Shown: positions 1 to 11,931, counted from the first letter of the stretch. The stretch is DNA of 64,000 nt from Cepaea nemoralis (GCA_014155875.1 JACEFZ010018307.1:689001-753000), one strand, 5' to 3'. Numbers and translations are program-made. The notes: generated by a model not told the origin, from the sequence alone.

Positions 1-4
1 TATA

Positions 5-3000
5 ATGGCCACCCCTAAACTAACCACGTTAGAATTAAAGGCAAAGGGGGAAGACATGGGATTGGCGGGTTCTGCTCTAACGGATTACATACAGGAAGTG
101 GAGAGAGAGTATCGTCAAGCAGAACGGGAAGATCGAAAGGCCTGAGTTGGAATTGAGAAGGATGGAGTTGGAACAAGAAGCTAAGAAATTGGAAGCTAAG
201 CAAGCAGCTAAGAAATTTGAAGCTGAGCAAGCAGCTAGGAAATTGGAGGCTGAACAAGAAGCTCAGAAAAGGGAGTACGAGTACCGTATGAGGGAACTCG
301 AGTTGAAGAGTCAATCTAATGGAGAAACTGAGGGAGCAGTTGGAGGTTCCTCCATCCCAGGCTCAACACCAGTAGGTGGACATGGGTACCATGCTATGAA
401 GTTTCCTTTAGCGGTCTACGAGGAGGACAAAGAGAAGATTGACCAGTACCTTCAACGCTTCGAGGCTATGTCAGTTGCTATGGGTCTGGAGCGTAACAAA
501 TGGAATCTTAAGCTATCCCAGGGTTTACGCGGGACCGGCTACGAGGTTTATTCTCGCCTGCCACCAGGACATGAGAACAATTATGACGAGTTAAAGACGG
601 TTCTGCTGAAACGATTCGAGGTTACGCCACATACCTACTGGAAAAAATTTCGAGCAGCGAAACGAGAACCGGGGGAGTTGTTTGCCGCCTACAGTTTGCG
701 TCTAAAATCTTATCTCCACAAGTGGATGGATTTGGCTGGGTTTGCACATGACTATGAGAGTCTGGAAGGGCACATGGTGGTTGACCAGCTGAAGAAGCAA
801 ATGTCTAAACCTCTCAGGACGTTCCTGGGAGAACAAGGAGCGGAACGTATTGACCTCGTGACTAAATTAGCAGAACGGTTCGTCGAGGTACATGGGGAGG
901 CAGGGGAAAACCTTTCCACCAACACCAAAAGTCAAGAGAAACATGACAAGAAGAAAGCCAAAAACTCAGGAACCAAAAATTGGGAACCTTATGTGCAAAA
1001 ATCAGAGGATAGTTCAGAGAAGAAGAAGGAGGGAAGCAAGAGCACTTCAAGCTCTACACCAAAACGACCGTGGTCGGAGAAGTGGTGTTCAATTTGTAAG
1101 TCACCCTCTCACAATACGAGGGACTGCAAATCGAAGGCTAAGAACCCTCACTTCGCAGCATGTCAAGTGACTTCCAAGGAGGTTGTCACAGAAAATGCCA
1201 AGGTCAACAAGGAAGCTCGCCACCAGGAGAGCTCACTGAAGTCCGGCACTAGAAAATCTAGGACAGGGAAATGGTGCAACCAATGCAAGTCGAATACGCA
1301 CAATGCTATTGACTGCAGGGGAAAGTCAGGAGACACTCAATTCGTCGTGTGCCCCGGGAAACCTAAGGTGGAGCCCACCGAACAGGTCGAGGCCGAGGAA
1401 GAGACTCCAGACCAGGAAAAACCACCTGTAGTGGAACTGGTAGAGGTTAACGGTCGTCAAGTGGAGGGTTTATACGACACAGGACTGGACGGGGAGGCCG
1501 TGATTTCTGCGGATCTGGTGCAACCAGAACAATTCACAGGTGAAACCATGGAGATACAGCCTGCACAGAAGAGTGCTGTAGTCATGAAGTTGCCCATTGC
1601 TAATGTGGAGATTAGGTCAAGGTATGTCACCGGCACCATCAAGGCCGCTGTATTGACCGATCCCATTTTTCCAGTAATCCTAGGTTGCCGGTACGTCTTT
1701 CTGGGAATGCCCAGGGAACCAATCCATATGGGAGCAATGCAGACTCGCTATCAGACGAAAACGGAAGAGGCAGAAGCAATTGTGACTAACCCAATGCCGG
1801 GGGAGCTACGAACTGCCCAGAGTGAGGATGATACTTTACGTCCTTGCTATAGAAAGCTGCAGAAAAGTGCTGATCCACCAGGACGGGGGCAGTACTACAT
1901 GAAGAATAGGATACTCTACAGGAGAGCAGGAAGGGGAGATAACCTATACGGTCAGTTGGTCGTCCCAAAAGCTCACAGGTCCCACATTCTTCATATGGGG
2001 CCTACCATCTCCTTTAGTGGACATATGGGTATTGCCGAAACCATGCAGCGGATTTCCTGCCATTACTATTGGCCGGGAATGACAGATGATGTGCGTCGGT
2101 ATGTGAAGTCATGCCCTGAGTGCCAGAGGGTGGCACCGAAACACTGGACAGCACCGGTGGTGTTGGGTGAGATGCCCATCATGAACTCTCCTTTCGAGAG
2201 GGTAGCCATCGATATCGTGGGTCCACTTCCCCGGACTAGGAAGAGGAACATGTATATACTCACAATGGTGGATTGCTGTACAATGTGGGGTGAAGCCATA
2301 CCGTTGACCACGATTGACTCGAAACGAGTGGCGGACGCCCTGATGGAGGCCTTTACCAGATTAGGCTTTCCGGATCAAATTCTGACGGACAATGGATCTC
2401 AGTTTTGTGGAAAACTCATGGAGGAGGTAGTTAGGGTGTTTCACTCTAACCACATACATACCAGCCCTTACCACCCTCAAGCCAATGGACAAATAGAGCT
2501 TTTCAATGGCACGTTGATGACAATGCTCAGGAAACTAGCGCAGGAAAAACCTGATAGGTGGGATGAATATATCCCAGCAGCACTCTTTGCCTATCGGGAA
2601 GTTCCTCATGGCTCAACCGGACTACCACCCACTACGTTGCTGTTTGGTCGTCCAATCAAAGGACCGTTGGAAGCCATGTTGAGGAGTTGGACTGAAGAGG
2701 GGACGTCAGAAGAAGTGATCTCATCCTATAAATACGTGGAGGAACTGAAAGAAAAACTCCACAAGGGATGGACTCTGGCAAATCAAAACTTGAAAAAGGC
2801 CAGGAAAAGACATGCGGCTTACTACAACCGTAGGTCGAAAGACAGATCTCTAGAGGTGGGAGATAAAGTCTTGTTGCTACTCCCAACGGGAAACAACAAA
2901 CTGGAGATAGGTTGGCAAGGACCATTTCCCGTGGAAAGGGTGATATCCAGAACCAACTATCAAATCCGGATCCGGGGAAAGTCGAAGATTTTCCATATCA

Positions 3001-3149
3001 ATCTCTTGCGGAAAATACGAAGAGAGACCCGGAGACAAGGCAGCTCACCTCATGGCAATGGCAGTTGCAGTGGAGACGGAAGTGGGAACCAACGAGGGCA
3101 GGGAATATCCCTTGGTACACCAGGAAACCTAATAGGGATGTGCAAGTGA
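5..3149 (+). CDS. gag-pol: Gag - aspartic protease - integrase polyprotein of the LTR element
   Basis: The natural start is probably the ATG at 5; that frame meets a stop at 143-145, and a one-base shift there joins it to the 1000-codon frame running 147-3149. The N-terminal part (to about residue 60 of the long frame) is a charged coiled coil rich in E, K, A and L. Capsid-like Gag sequence follows. Two CX2CX4HX4C zinc knuckles lie near residues 313 and 375. The protease has a DTG catalytic triplet near residue 442. The integrase has an H/C zinc-binding module ending in CPEC, then catalytic D near 688, D near 747 (TDNGSQF) and E near 783 (GQIELF), with exactly 35 residues between the last two. 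A GPY/F-like module (GWQGPFPV) and a FHINLLRK end follow. The last 40 or so residues are low-complexity and overlap the RT frame. Confidence 0.88.
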
Positions 3150-4570
3150 ACCCTGATCTGACCTCCCAGGAGAGGGAAAGGATAACCCAGGTTCTCAAGT
3201 CTCATAAGGAGATACTGACTGATAAACCAGGACGAACGAGGTTGGTTGAGTTCGAGATGACTTTGACCACCCAGGAGCCTGTTCGTCAAAAGGTTTACCC
3301 AGTGCCATTCTCTAAAGAAAAGGCCCTGGAGGAGGAAATATAAAAACTGCTGGAGGATGACGTAATTGCACCATCCACATCCCCATACAATGCAGGGGTA
3401 GTTTTGTTACGGAAACCAAGTGGAGAACACCGGTTGTGTATAGACTACCGACTTCTGAACAGTCACACACAATTTCAGGTGGAACCTTTGCCGAATCCAA
3501 CTCAGCTATTCGCTAGGCTCCATAAGGCACGGTACTTTTCAAAGGTGGATCTGAGTCAGGGGGTACTATCAGATACCAGTCAAACCGGAGATTCGACCAC
3601 TGTTGGCTTTCAGTACACCCAGTGGACACTACGAATTCAAGGTCATGCCCTTTGGACTCAGCAATGCACCTAGTGTGTTTACACGCATGATGAGGACTTT
3701 ACTAGATCCGTTACAGGATCCATCCATCATCTCATTCATGGATGATATTCTGATTTCCAGTGACAGCTTGGATGACCACTTACAATCCTTGGAGAGAGTG
3801 TTTAATAGACTCAAGGAAGCAGGGCTTACTGCTCGTCCAACCAAGTGCATGATTGGTTACAAGACTCTGGAATTTCTAGGCTCACACCATCACTCCAGGA
3901 CACATTGTCCCAGAAGAGAAGAACCTGGAGAAAATCAGAAATGCACCAAGGCCAAAAACGAAGAAGGATGTGCGATCTTTTCTCTCGTTGTGTGGGTTCT
4001 ACCACAAATTTATCCCACATTTCACTGAACTGGGAGCTCCGTTGACGGAAACCTTGAAAAAGGGATTCCCGGACCAAATCATTTGGACACCAGAATGTGA
4101 GAATGCCTATAGTCAGTTAAAGGAGGCCTTGGTCAGCAAACCTGTATTACAGCTCCCTGACCTTTCCAAACCATTTGTGTTGAGAACACATGCGAGTGGG
4201 ATTGGAATTGGGGCAGCTCTGTTACAGGAAGGAAAAGACGATGCTTCGGTTTTGAAACCTGTAGCATACGCAAGTAAGAAACTTCTACAGGCGAAGAGGA
4301 ATTATTCAACCGTCGAGAGAGAGAGAGTGCTTGTCCCTCGTATGGGCAGTGCAAAAATTCCAGCCATATTTGTATGGAGTTAAGTTTCGAGTCCAGTCGG
4401 ATCATCAACCCCTAATGTTCCTGGCTACTTCTCAGAAGCTCAACGCACGTTTGATGCGGTGGTCGTTGTTACTTCAACCCTATAATTTCACAGTGGAGTA
4501 CATTCCTGGGAAGGAAAATGTTGGAGCGGACTTCTTGTCAAGACACCCAGCTCCTGAAAAAGAGGAATGA
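2912..4570 (+). pseudogene. pol: Reverse transcriptase - RNase H of the LTR element, frameshifted
   Basis: RT starts directly downstream of integrase in another frame (overlap with the upstream frame about 2912-3149). Visible landmarks are the N-terminal connection (LLEDDVIAPS near 3347), LCIDYRLLN, KVDLSQG, PFGLSNAP near 3650 and the polymerase box FMDDIL near 3739. RNase H follows from about 4140 to the stop at 4568-4570, with LKPVAYASKKL, NYSTVERE and SDHQPL segments. Breaks: an in-frame TAA at 3341-3343; a one-base gain in a G5 run near 3560; a one-base gain near 3882; an expansion of a GA run near 4315-4327. The first RNase H catalytic Asp appears to be His (RTHASG near 4180). The RT active-site aspartates are intact, so decay looks recent or partly technical. 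Confidence 0.85.
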
Positions 4571-4621
4571 ATCATCTGGATTGAACTCATGGTGGAGAAG
4601 AGTGAGATAGACTACTCTCTT

Positions 4622-4630
4622 AAGAGGGGG
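4622..4630 (+). other. Polypurine tract of the LTR element
   Basis: AAGAGGGGG lies 50 bases after the RNase H stop and a few bases before TGTCACG. This is the position and composition of the plus-strand primer of LTR retrotransposons, so it marks the start of the 3' LTR. Confidence 0.65.
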
Positions 4631-4634
4631 CCTA

Positions 4635-6160
4635 TGTCACGAGATCGCCATGAGTTAACCAGATAATGAAAATACAGAAGTTTGATTAACGGGATATTTT
4701 CTAGGCCACAGCGATTTTAACTAACAGAGTAAATACAGCTGCACGAGTTACATCGGGTCAGCAAATAGTAAACATTGGGAAGTGAGTGCGCTGAATCAGA
4801 CACCGCGTTGACAGTTCAATAACCGTTAGAATCACATAGAATTGCCCATCTCAGTACATGGAACAGCCCTGTCTGTCATTTATAGTTCCGGACATCAGGC
4901 GAAACGGCGGCTGGGATTGTCACCACTGAACAGAAGATTGACAGTTTATCAACAGGTCGGAAGTGCCTGACTAGGGAGAAAACGGTCAGATTGTCATTTG
5001 GTATTTCCCGACATCAAATGGAATGGCGGATTTTATTGTCACCACATGACAGAAAGTTGAGGGCTTGTTATTGGAAACAGTGGAACACCTGCAGGACATC
5101 AACAACGTCACGTGCACAATGTAAGGTTGTTTGGAAAACCATGATTGGCAGCTTGGTATCGAAACCCTTTGTTGGAACTGTACAGTAACTCTCTAGATTG
5201 TTTTGGATGTCAAAACCAGTGATGACAAATCTAACATTAATGGAGCCAGGGAGGATGGATCCCTGACAAGGGAGGGTCTGCCCAATATGCCACCTGTGTG
5301 GGCATAAAGGAAAATGTCACGTGCTCAACTTTAGGAGTTGCCATAAAAACCCGAGTTGGGACCAACTAGGGGAACTTGAAAATGTGGATCTAGGCAGCCA
5401 TGCTTGTCACTGCAGCAGTTAGAACATCTAACGTGTGAAGGAGATATTTGATTTAGTTTACACGAGCCTGTATGGCTACCATTAGATGTAATTTAGTGTA
5501 AACTGCGGTGCCGTAAGGTTTCCTCTGGTTGGAATGAAGAACACGAAACCAAGAGACAATCCGATCCCGGATAAAGTTTGACGCAGGAAGATTGGCCAGC
5601 AACTCTACAACAGAGATTGGGCTAGAGGAAGATGATCAACATTGCTCAGTGGAGCTGAATGGTATATGTATCCTACAGGATAAATACCGAATGAATTTAG
5701 GTCATACCAGTTTTAACACACCAGTAGTGATGGATATTCAGTTCACTTATGACTAGAACAAAAATAAAGGACTCTATTGGAGTATAGACAATAATTGTTT
5801 AATAGTGAGAACTAGTGAACATTCATCAAGAGACAAAAAGTCCTGTTCATAGGACAGTGTTCCAGGTTTGTTTCACCGCGCCGGAATTATGAAGCCGGAG
5901 TTTCTATAAACTATTAGGAACAGTTGCGTTAAGAACAATAATAGTTTTTTTTTCCCACGGATTATATTTACATGGGATTCAGATCTCATGGTCATCAGAG
6001 TTCCTGGAGGAGGACATGTCTGGAGAGAAGGATACGACTTCGGTGAGGTTGATCGTACTGACTCGAATGATGTCGTGTAATCCTTGCCATGATGTGTACA
6101 CTATGATCCTGAACTTTGAAGGCTGACATATACATTTATGTTATAGTACACGACACACAT
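4635..6160 (+). repeat. Probable 3' LTR
   Basis: Begins TGTCACG directly after the purine tract. Nothing in it codes. A TATA-like ATAAAAA at 5343-5349 and an AATAAA at 5763-5768 would fit promoter and polyadenylation sites. The end is placed near ACGACACA at about 6160 because LTRs end in CA and the start is TGT; no second LTR is in the window to confirm it, and no target duplication can be checked. A length of about 1.5 kb is long but not exceptional. The start is much more certain than the end. Confidence 0.45.
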
Positions 6161-6436
6161 TTTCTTCGCATACACGTCTCATATACGTTACACTTTTCTT
6201 TTAATAAATTAATCTTTATTAATTTTTAGAAGCAAGAGTTGTTGAGTATGTTGCGTTGGGGAAGTATGAGAGGGGGCATAGTACGACAGTGAGAGAGTGA
6301 TAGGAAAAGGTGTCCATAGGCTGATGGAGTGTGTTGGACGGAAGCTGGTGGATTCTCCAGGATATTGAAAAGAAAATATTATAATGTGGGTGTTGACTCT
6401 CTTCACTCCAGGGACGACACTTTAAAGGAGGACACG

Positions 6437-7690
6437 ACAATTTCTGTTGTGATGCTGTGTGAACCGGGCGTCTTGCCAGATTTTATATGGTTAAGAGCAT
6501 TCTGAACCTCCAGCTTCAAAATTGATGATGATTATTAGTTATTTATGCTGTTCTTCTCTGTTATCACCATAAAGATTTTTCACATAATCTGACATACATG
6601 TAAAATCTGATCTTTATCTATTATGCTTTTTCCATCATTTGTCTTTACGCAGCCTGCTGATGTATGTGTTCTTTGATTAGTAAGCTCCTGAATTCTTTTG
6701 TGCATTAGTTTGATATTTTTACTGTTGTGTTGTTTTTCAGTTTCTATGCATTTTTTTTTCTCAATCCATGCTTCTTTTGCCTCCTTACATAATATTCTGA
6801 CTTTTCTGTGAATTTCTTCACAGTTAGCAGGATTATTTTTGTTCTGTCTTGTTGTTTCCATTAGCTGTGAAATTTCTTCAGTCATCCATGTCTTACGACT
6901 CACTTTTTTAAAATTTTGGAATAGGTTTTTTGTTTTTTTTTCAGCACAACTGATTGAATTCTTCAACATTTCCCATTGATCATCCACATCTTGAAGTAGG
7001 ATCTCTAGATCAGACAATATATCAAATTTGTTCTTTACTTCTGTGTTAACATTATCTTGTATTTCTTTGTCCGTTTTCAATTTGCACAAATCATATTTAG
7101 GATTTCCTGTTGTATACTTGACTTTCTTTAACTTTAGCCTCAAGTGCGTGTAATTAATCTGTGATCACTTAACAGTCTGCTAGTCAGGATGTAATCTATC
7201 TGGGTTTTAATCCTGCTGTCTGGACTCCTCCATGTCCATAATCTTCTAGGATGTTGTTTAAACCAGGTGTTTCCTACAACCATTTCTTGTTCTTTTGCCC
7301 ATTCTAAAAGTCTGTATCCTCTTTCGTTTCGTTCTCCCAAACCATGATTGCATACACTGCATCCATCACCTTGATTTCCTACTTTTGCGTTGAAATCACC
7401 CATTATAATATTTATTTCTGATTTTGTTATAGTTCTTCAAAGCAGACTCCATGCCATTATAAAATTCGTCTATACATTCTCCACTGCATTCACTTGTTGG
7501 AGCATATACTTGAATGGCATGTATTTTAAAAGGTCTTCCGTTTAATTTTACTAATAGAATTCTGTCTGACACGGCAAAATATCCTTTAACAGAATTTGAT
7601 GTCTGCTGGTCCAATATAATGGCCATACCTCTGTGCCATTATTCTCCCCCAGAATAAATAATCTTACAATCCTCTCCTGTCTTTACAAGA
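6437..7690 (-). pseudogene. LINE fragment: AP-like endonuclease and start of reverse transcriptase
   Basis: Read on the minus strand from 7690 down. Endonuclease pieces include GVAIILD-like sequence, QVYAPTSE, GDFNAKVG near 7400, a TWRSPDSR and QIDYILTSR stretch near 7200, and SDHRLI near 7160, so the usual endonuclease/exonuclease/phosphatase catalytic positions are present. A 180-residue linker region (6580-7143) follows. Near 6440-6500 a frame resembles the first RT block (VQNALNHIKSGKTPGS). The reading frame changes near 7400 and 7140 and stops accumulate near 6560. The copy lacks nearly the whole RT and its 3' end, unusual for a LINE, which normally loses its 5' end. The clade is not certain. 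Confidence 0.75.
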
Positions 7691-7699
7691 ACTATTGCT

Positions 7700-8140
7700 T
7701 TTTAATTACATCTTCCTCTCTCTTTATTCACCCTGATATCTTCGATAACGAGATCGCATATCTATACATCACTCAGAAGGGGGGGGGGGGGAAAACCAGG
7801 GTCGTGTGTGAGTGCATCTGAACATAACAAAGGGTAGGCCGTTAGACAGTGCTTTGGCTAAATTTGTAGAAACCAATCACTTGCAAAAGGGTAGATATGA
7901 CCTGTCATCTTGGACGGAATATGTGTAGAGGAAATCAATCTTACACACGGGTCTCAGAAATGAGCATAGCTAGGTATGGCGGACTTCTGTCGAGGATTGA
8001 AGCAAAAGAGAACGGTGAAGAACCTGATGAGCAAGATATAGGGAATTTCTTGATATCGAAAGAGTTCCTACAAATATTCCTGGCACTCAACAGTGTGTCC
8101 CAGCTATAGACTAGTATTCTATCTCAGAGAGAGAAATGTG
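7700..8140. other. No gene recognised
   Basis: Unique-looking sequence with a 12-base G run at 7780-7791. Short open frames carry no recognisable motif. Confidence 0.5.
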
Positions 8141-8142
8141 CG

Positions 8143-8144
<2 letters not shown>

Positions 8145-8234
<90 letters not shown>
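8145..8234. repeat. (GA)n microsatellite
   Basis: About 90 bases of nearly pure GA, flanked on both sides by the words GAGAGAAATGTGCG, suggesting the tract expanded inside or duplicated with its flank. Confidence 0.95.
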
Positions 8235-8237
<3 letters not shown>

Positions 8238-8282
8238 GTGCGCCTGTGTATGACCATACTAACATACAACCGATGTTTAAAA

Positions 8283-8402
8283 AAGTTGGGGAGGGGGAGG
8301 GTGACGGCGAAGTAGCTAGACGCTCGACAGCTGGCCATGACCATATGGGTTTGAACCGCATCGGGGCAGATTCGAATTTTTTTTTTTAATCACCTGGGCT
8401 GC
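8283..8402. other. Possible SINE-like remnant
   Basis: Contains GAGCTGG-like and GGTTTGAACCGCATC words (about 8348-8362) that resemble a Pol III B box, followed by a T run at 8379-8387. No convincing A box is seen, so this is only a possibility. Confidence 0.2.
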
Positions 8403-8405
8403 CAT

Positions 8406-8584
8406 GTCGGCCCAGCCTAACATGGATACAAGGAAATGTCTTGCGTAGTGGAGACAGCCTGACATAGATACAAGGAAGTGTCTTGGGTAGTGGAGACAGC
8501 CTGACATGGATACAAGGAAGTGTCTTGGGTAGTGGAGACAGCCTGACATGGATATAAGGAAGTGTCTTGGGTAGTGGAGATCCC
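8406..8584. repeat. 42-bp minisatellite, about 4 units
   Basis: Units repeat CCTGACATGGATACAAGG ... GTAGTGGAGACA with few differences; unit length divides by three, which explains an apparent open frame on the minus strand. Confidence 0.95.
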
Positions 8585-8734
8585 CTGGTGTGATACCGAC
8601 CACATCGCCCAGTCGCAGATTGGTCTGTACAACATAGGTCTAGCACCACACACCGAATGCATCTGCAGGTGTGTACAAGAGGTTGTTGACTTATGATCAA
8701 GTAGAAACTAAAGCCACGTTTGGATGTACGCGCT

Positions 8735-8823
8735 TCACACATTACACATTCATTGCAGTGTTGAAGATCCATTGCAGCCAACCTTCTTTGTTGACAGGGC
8801 ACCTAATTGGTTGATTGATTGCT
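8735..8823 (+). mobile_element. LINE 3' end with TGATT-type tail
   Basis: CAGTGTTGAAGATCCATTGC then AGCCAACCTTC and a GGGCACC word match the 3' end of the minus-strand LINE at 30545-31290, and the segment ends in a short GGTTGATTGATTG tail as that copy does. Only the last few codons and 3' end are left. Confidence 0.6.
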
Positions 8824-9225
8824 TGGCTTGGCCAGGCCAGACATTGGTACTGAACCAGGCTTGGGGACGAGACGGCACCGATGAGATGCCTGTAAGCCAG
8901 ACAGGTACAGCTGTGATAAACCGATACTTTATTGACAGGCTGCTTGTGTCAGGTAACAACTAACAGACTATGGTTATCTCCTCGCTGCTGGAATATATCA
9001 ATAACAGGGACATCACGCGCCTGTCTGTGATAACAATAACAATGACAATAGCATCTAATTACTTCCTTGCTGCAGGACACTATCAAATGCTGTTACAGCG
9101 AAATATTACTGCCATTCGCATACCAGGAATTTCTCAGCTCAGTGCACGAACTCAGTAGGGACGATTTTTAATTTTTAAGACTGCCAAATTTTATTTGTTC
9201 TGCTCGTCACGATTTCGATATATTT
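8824..9225. other. No gene recognised
   Basis: Mixed-composition sequence with no domain, RNA gene or repeat that I can name. Confidence 0.5.
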
Positions 9226-9619
9226 GTAACTCATGTAAATGAACCTTGCACCCATCTTTGTCGCCCTTGTCCATGGTATGTGTAACTCACGTAAAGTACC
9301 CATGTATTGCACCCATGTTTGTCGCCTTTGTCCATATTATGTGTAACTCACGTAAAGTGAACATTGCACCAATGTTTGTCTCCCTTGTCTATGGTATGTG
9401 TAACTCACGTAAAGTGAACATTGCACCAATGTTTGTCGCCCTTGTCTATGGTATGTGTAAATCATGTAAAGTGAACATTGCACCAATGTTTGTCTCCCTT
9501 GTCTATGGTATGTGTAACTCATGTAAAGTGAACATTGCACCAATGTTTGTCGCCCTTGTCTATGGTTTGTGTAAATCATGTAAAGTGAACATTGCATCCA
9601 TGTTTGTCGCCCTTGTTTA
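9226..9619. repeat. 57-bp minisatellite, about 7 units
   Basis: Repeats ATTGCACCAATGTTTGTC, GCCCTTGTCTATGG and GTGTAACTCATGTAAAGTG blocks. 57 is a multiple of three, so long frames stay open on both strands; no coding role is implied. Confidence 0.95.
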
Positions 9620-10094
9620 GAAGGCGGCACATCAGATACAATAATCACTCAGGCATCAGAGGGACGGTGTCATAATCTTACGATTCTTTCATTGTAAAAG
9701 TAATCGTTTGAACTTGCAACTTCTCTAGTTTCCCATGGTTTCTCTAGTATTACCCATATGCCACAAGCCTCCCCATCAGCTACCAAAGTTGAAACCGAAG
9801 GACAAACTCCCACACAAAGCTTGACTGTTGCCAATAGGATGTGTTCCGATACAGGCTGTGTAACTAAATCTAGATCATCGTCGCTTTTGATCCCATAATC
9901 AAGTGGTTGTTTTCTATGACTTATGTAAAATACCACAGGTTGATATGATGACCTGTGTGGCATGCCAAACAGCTAACATGCATCCACAAGAGCTACGGAG
10001 TTCGTCTAGTGTGCTGCGAGACTTTTTCTGTGGTCTTCATGAGGAAACTGGAGCATTGATGAGGACGCTCCTTTGCCATCTAAACTAAACCAAT
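9620..10094. other. No gene recognised
   Basis: No domain or repeat recognised. Frames of about 60-97 codons here are not similar to anything I know. Confidence 0.5.
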
Positions 10095-10480
10095 TAGAAG
10101 TCAGAGAGGACTGTATGAGAATCACTGCATTAGTTATTCGTCGTGCACAAAGACTGGCTAGAAAATACTGCGTTAGAATCATGGATACAGCCATTCATCT
10201 TGTAAAAAGGCCGGCTCCAGAAGACAGTTTGAAAATAACTGAATTAGTTATTCGTCTTGCAGAAAAGTTGGATTGATAAGACTCAGAATGATTGAATTGA
10301 TTATTTATCTAAGAGAAGACTGTTTGAGTATCACCGAATTAGAACTGATATTCATTTTACATAAAAACCAGATATAGAAGTATGTTTATGAATCACCGAA
10401 TTAGTTATTTATCTTGCAGAAAAGCCCTTTAGCTAAGACTGTTTGAGAATCACTGAATGAGATACTCATCCAGAACACTT
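10095..10480. repeat. Degenerate tandem repeat, about 66-70 bp, 5-6 units
   Basis: Recurring words are GAAGACTGTTTGAGAATCAC, GAATTAGTTATTCGTCTTGC and AGAAAAG. Units differ by many substitutions and indels, so the array is old. Confidence 0.75.
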
Positions 10481-11690
10481 TAACGGCTTTCCTTTCTTTT
10501 GCTTCTGCCATTATTGCGTCGTGTCTAGCGGCCTTTTTAAAACAACACTATCAAATGTAGGTCCATGTCGAGTCACAGTACACAAATAACACAATTTTCA
10601 TGAAGATATTTCGCCGTTATTTCTGCACGATCATGAAGAGAAAACTTGAAACTCAATTTCACGGCGGTGTAGCTTCAGATTTCTCCCCAAACATTTCTAT
10701 ACATCGAATCAGACATGCCAGTGGTTACGCAACCTTGTCGGGAGACTCCGGCCGATGGATTTTAAATTAATGAACATCCTGGGAGACAGGATGGTGACAA
10801 AAATAGCCTCCTTATGACATGTTTATGTTTGTTCCGATTAGTTGAGACTAAGGAGGAATGTCTCCAGAATATTAATCTTCTGCTTGGGAGCCACCCGCGG
10901 GATTTATAGTTTCCTGTCTTGCTACGCGTTGTGACTCGTTCAAGGAAAATTGCCCGGACATTTTCCTCCTGAACGAGACATGGCCCTCACATTAGCGCAA
11001 TGTACAAGCAAATAAAGCTGGTTGTAACCCCTCCCGCTGACGCAGACGTCACAAGCTATGCAATCTATGCCCGTGTCGGTCTGAGTCCTCACCCTGTGGG
11101 AATTCCAACACGGAATCAGTCAGTTTTTGAAGTCAGAGCGTCGGGAGGGAACCACAGCACAAATGATTTCTGGGCATGATCAATGAGGTTTATTCCATCG
11201 CTGAGTTGGGTTTCATATAGCTGTGGGTTTTTCGAACTATTTAGAATGCTGTTTATATTTAGACAGAACACACATTTTGGAAATGGGCTGTCAAAGAAAG
11301 AATGAAAGCGATGATTTATGCATCACTGTATCAACATCCATGAGTCCTTCACAGTGTCCACATTGATTTATTGTGCCGATTCAATGATAACATTGAGTCG
11401 TCTTCAATACGTCGTTTCATTTCTACATGTAGAATGTATATGACTTAGAACTAGATGTGAAGCATGAAATATCACTTTAAAATGTTGTTTGTCACTTCGC
11501 GAGAAGGCGAACATAGAAATTATCGCGACAGCAGAAAAGTTGGAGAGGAGAAAACTGGCAGGTTGAAATCCTGGCATGGAAGTATAATGGTATCGGAAAT
11601 GTTTGGTCACAGGTACAAACATCCAGTTCGCGGCAAATAACACAGCTGGCATCAAACCCCATTTAAATGGCTAAGCTAGCATCCAGTTCC
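10481..11690. other. No gene recognised
   Basis: About 1.2 kb of unique-looking sequence without coding signal, repeat or RNA gene that I can support. It is one of the few stretches not obviously repetitive. A GACGTCAC word near 11045 resembles a cAMP-response site, but one word is not evidence of an enhancer. Confidence 0.5.
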
Positions 11691-11695
11691 AGGGG

Positions 11696-11931
11696 TCGGT
11701 CTTCCTGGCCTAGGTGTTAACGTCTTTATCCGTAATCTCGTATATTCTCGTGAGTAACGTAACCTGCGCGAGAATCGGTAGCGGTTCTCGCCGCGTTGGT
11801 AACTTATGGGGTATATGAGCCGGTCGCTCAGAAAGCAATGGAAAACTACTGAGCGTAATCTTGCATAGTACATCAGCAGCTGAAAAATGCCGATGTTGAC
11901 TGCAACGTCCTGTAAGTATCCAGGTGCCTTG
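11696..11931 (+). mobile_element. SINE-A copy 1 (tRNA-derived)
   Basis: Degenerate head, then the family core: CCGGTCGCTCAGAAAGCAATG, AAACTACTGAGCG and a 3' part with TTGACTGCAACGTCCTGTAAG. Orientation is head first on the plus strand. Confidence 0.75.

Larger units (their letters stand above)
1..6160 (+). mobile_element. Ty3/gypsy-class LTR retrotransposon, Gmr1-like domain order, left end cut by the window
   Basis: Protein domains in order are Gag with two zinc knuckles, aspartic protease, zinc-binding plus DDE integrase with a GPY/F-type C-terminal module, then reverse transcriptase and RNase H. Ordinary Ty3/gypsy elements carry integrase last; integrase before RT within a gypsy-type pol is the hallmark of the Gmr1-like group, first described in deuterostomes. 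No env-like frame follows RNase H. The 5' LTR and primer-binding site lie left of the window. A purine tract and a TG-initiated probable 3' LTR follow the coding part. Pol is interrupted by several frameshifts and one in-frame stop, so this copy is dead or the assembly carries errors. The right border near 6160 is a guess from a TGT start and an ACA end. Confidence 0.8.

Noticed and set aside
8406..8802. 138-codon minus-strand frame over the 42-bp minisatellite
   Set aside because: Periodicity of 42 bases keeps it open; no motif outside the repeat.
10481..11690. A host promoter or exon because the sequence is non-repetitive and has a GACGTCAC word
   Set aside because: No frame, splice pattern or core promoter set could be supported.
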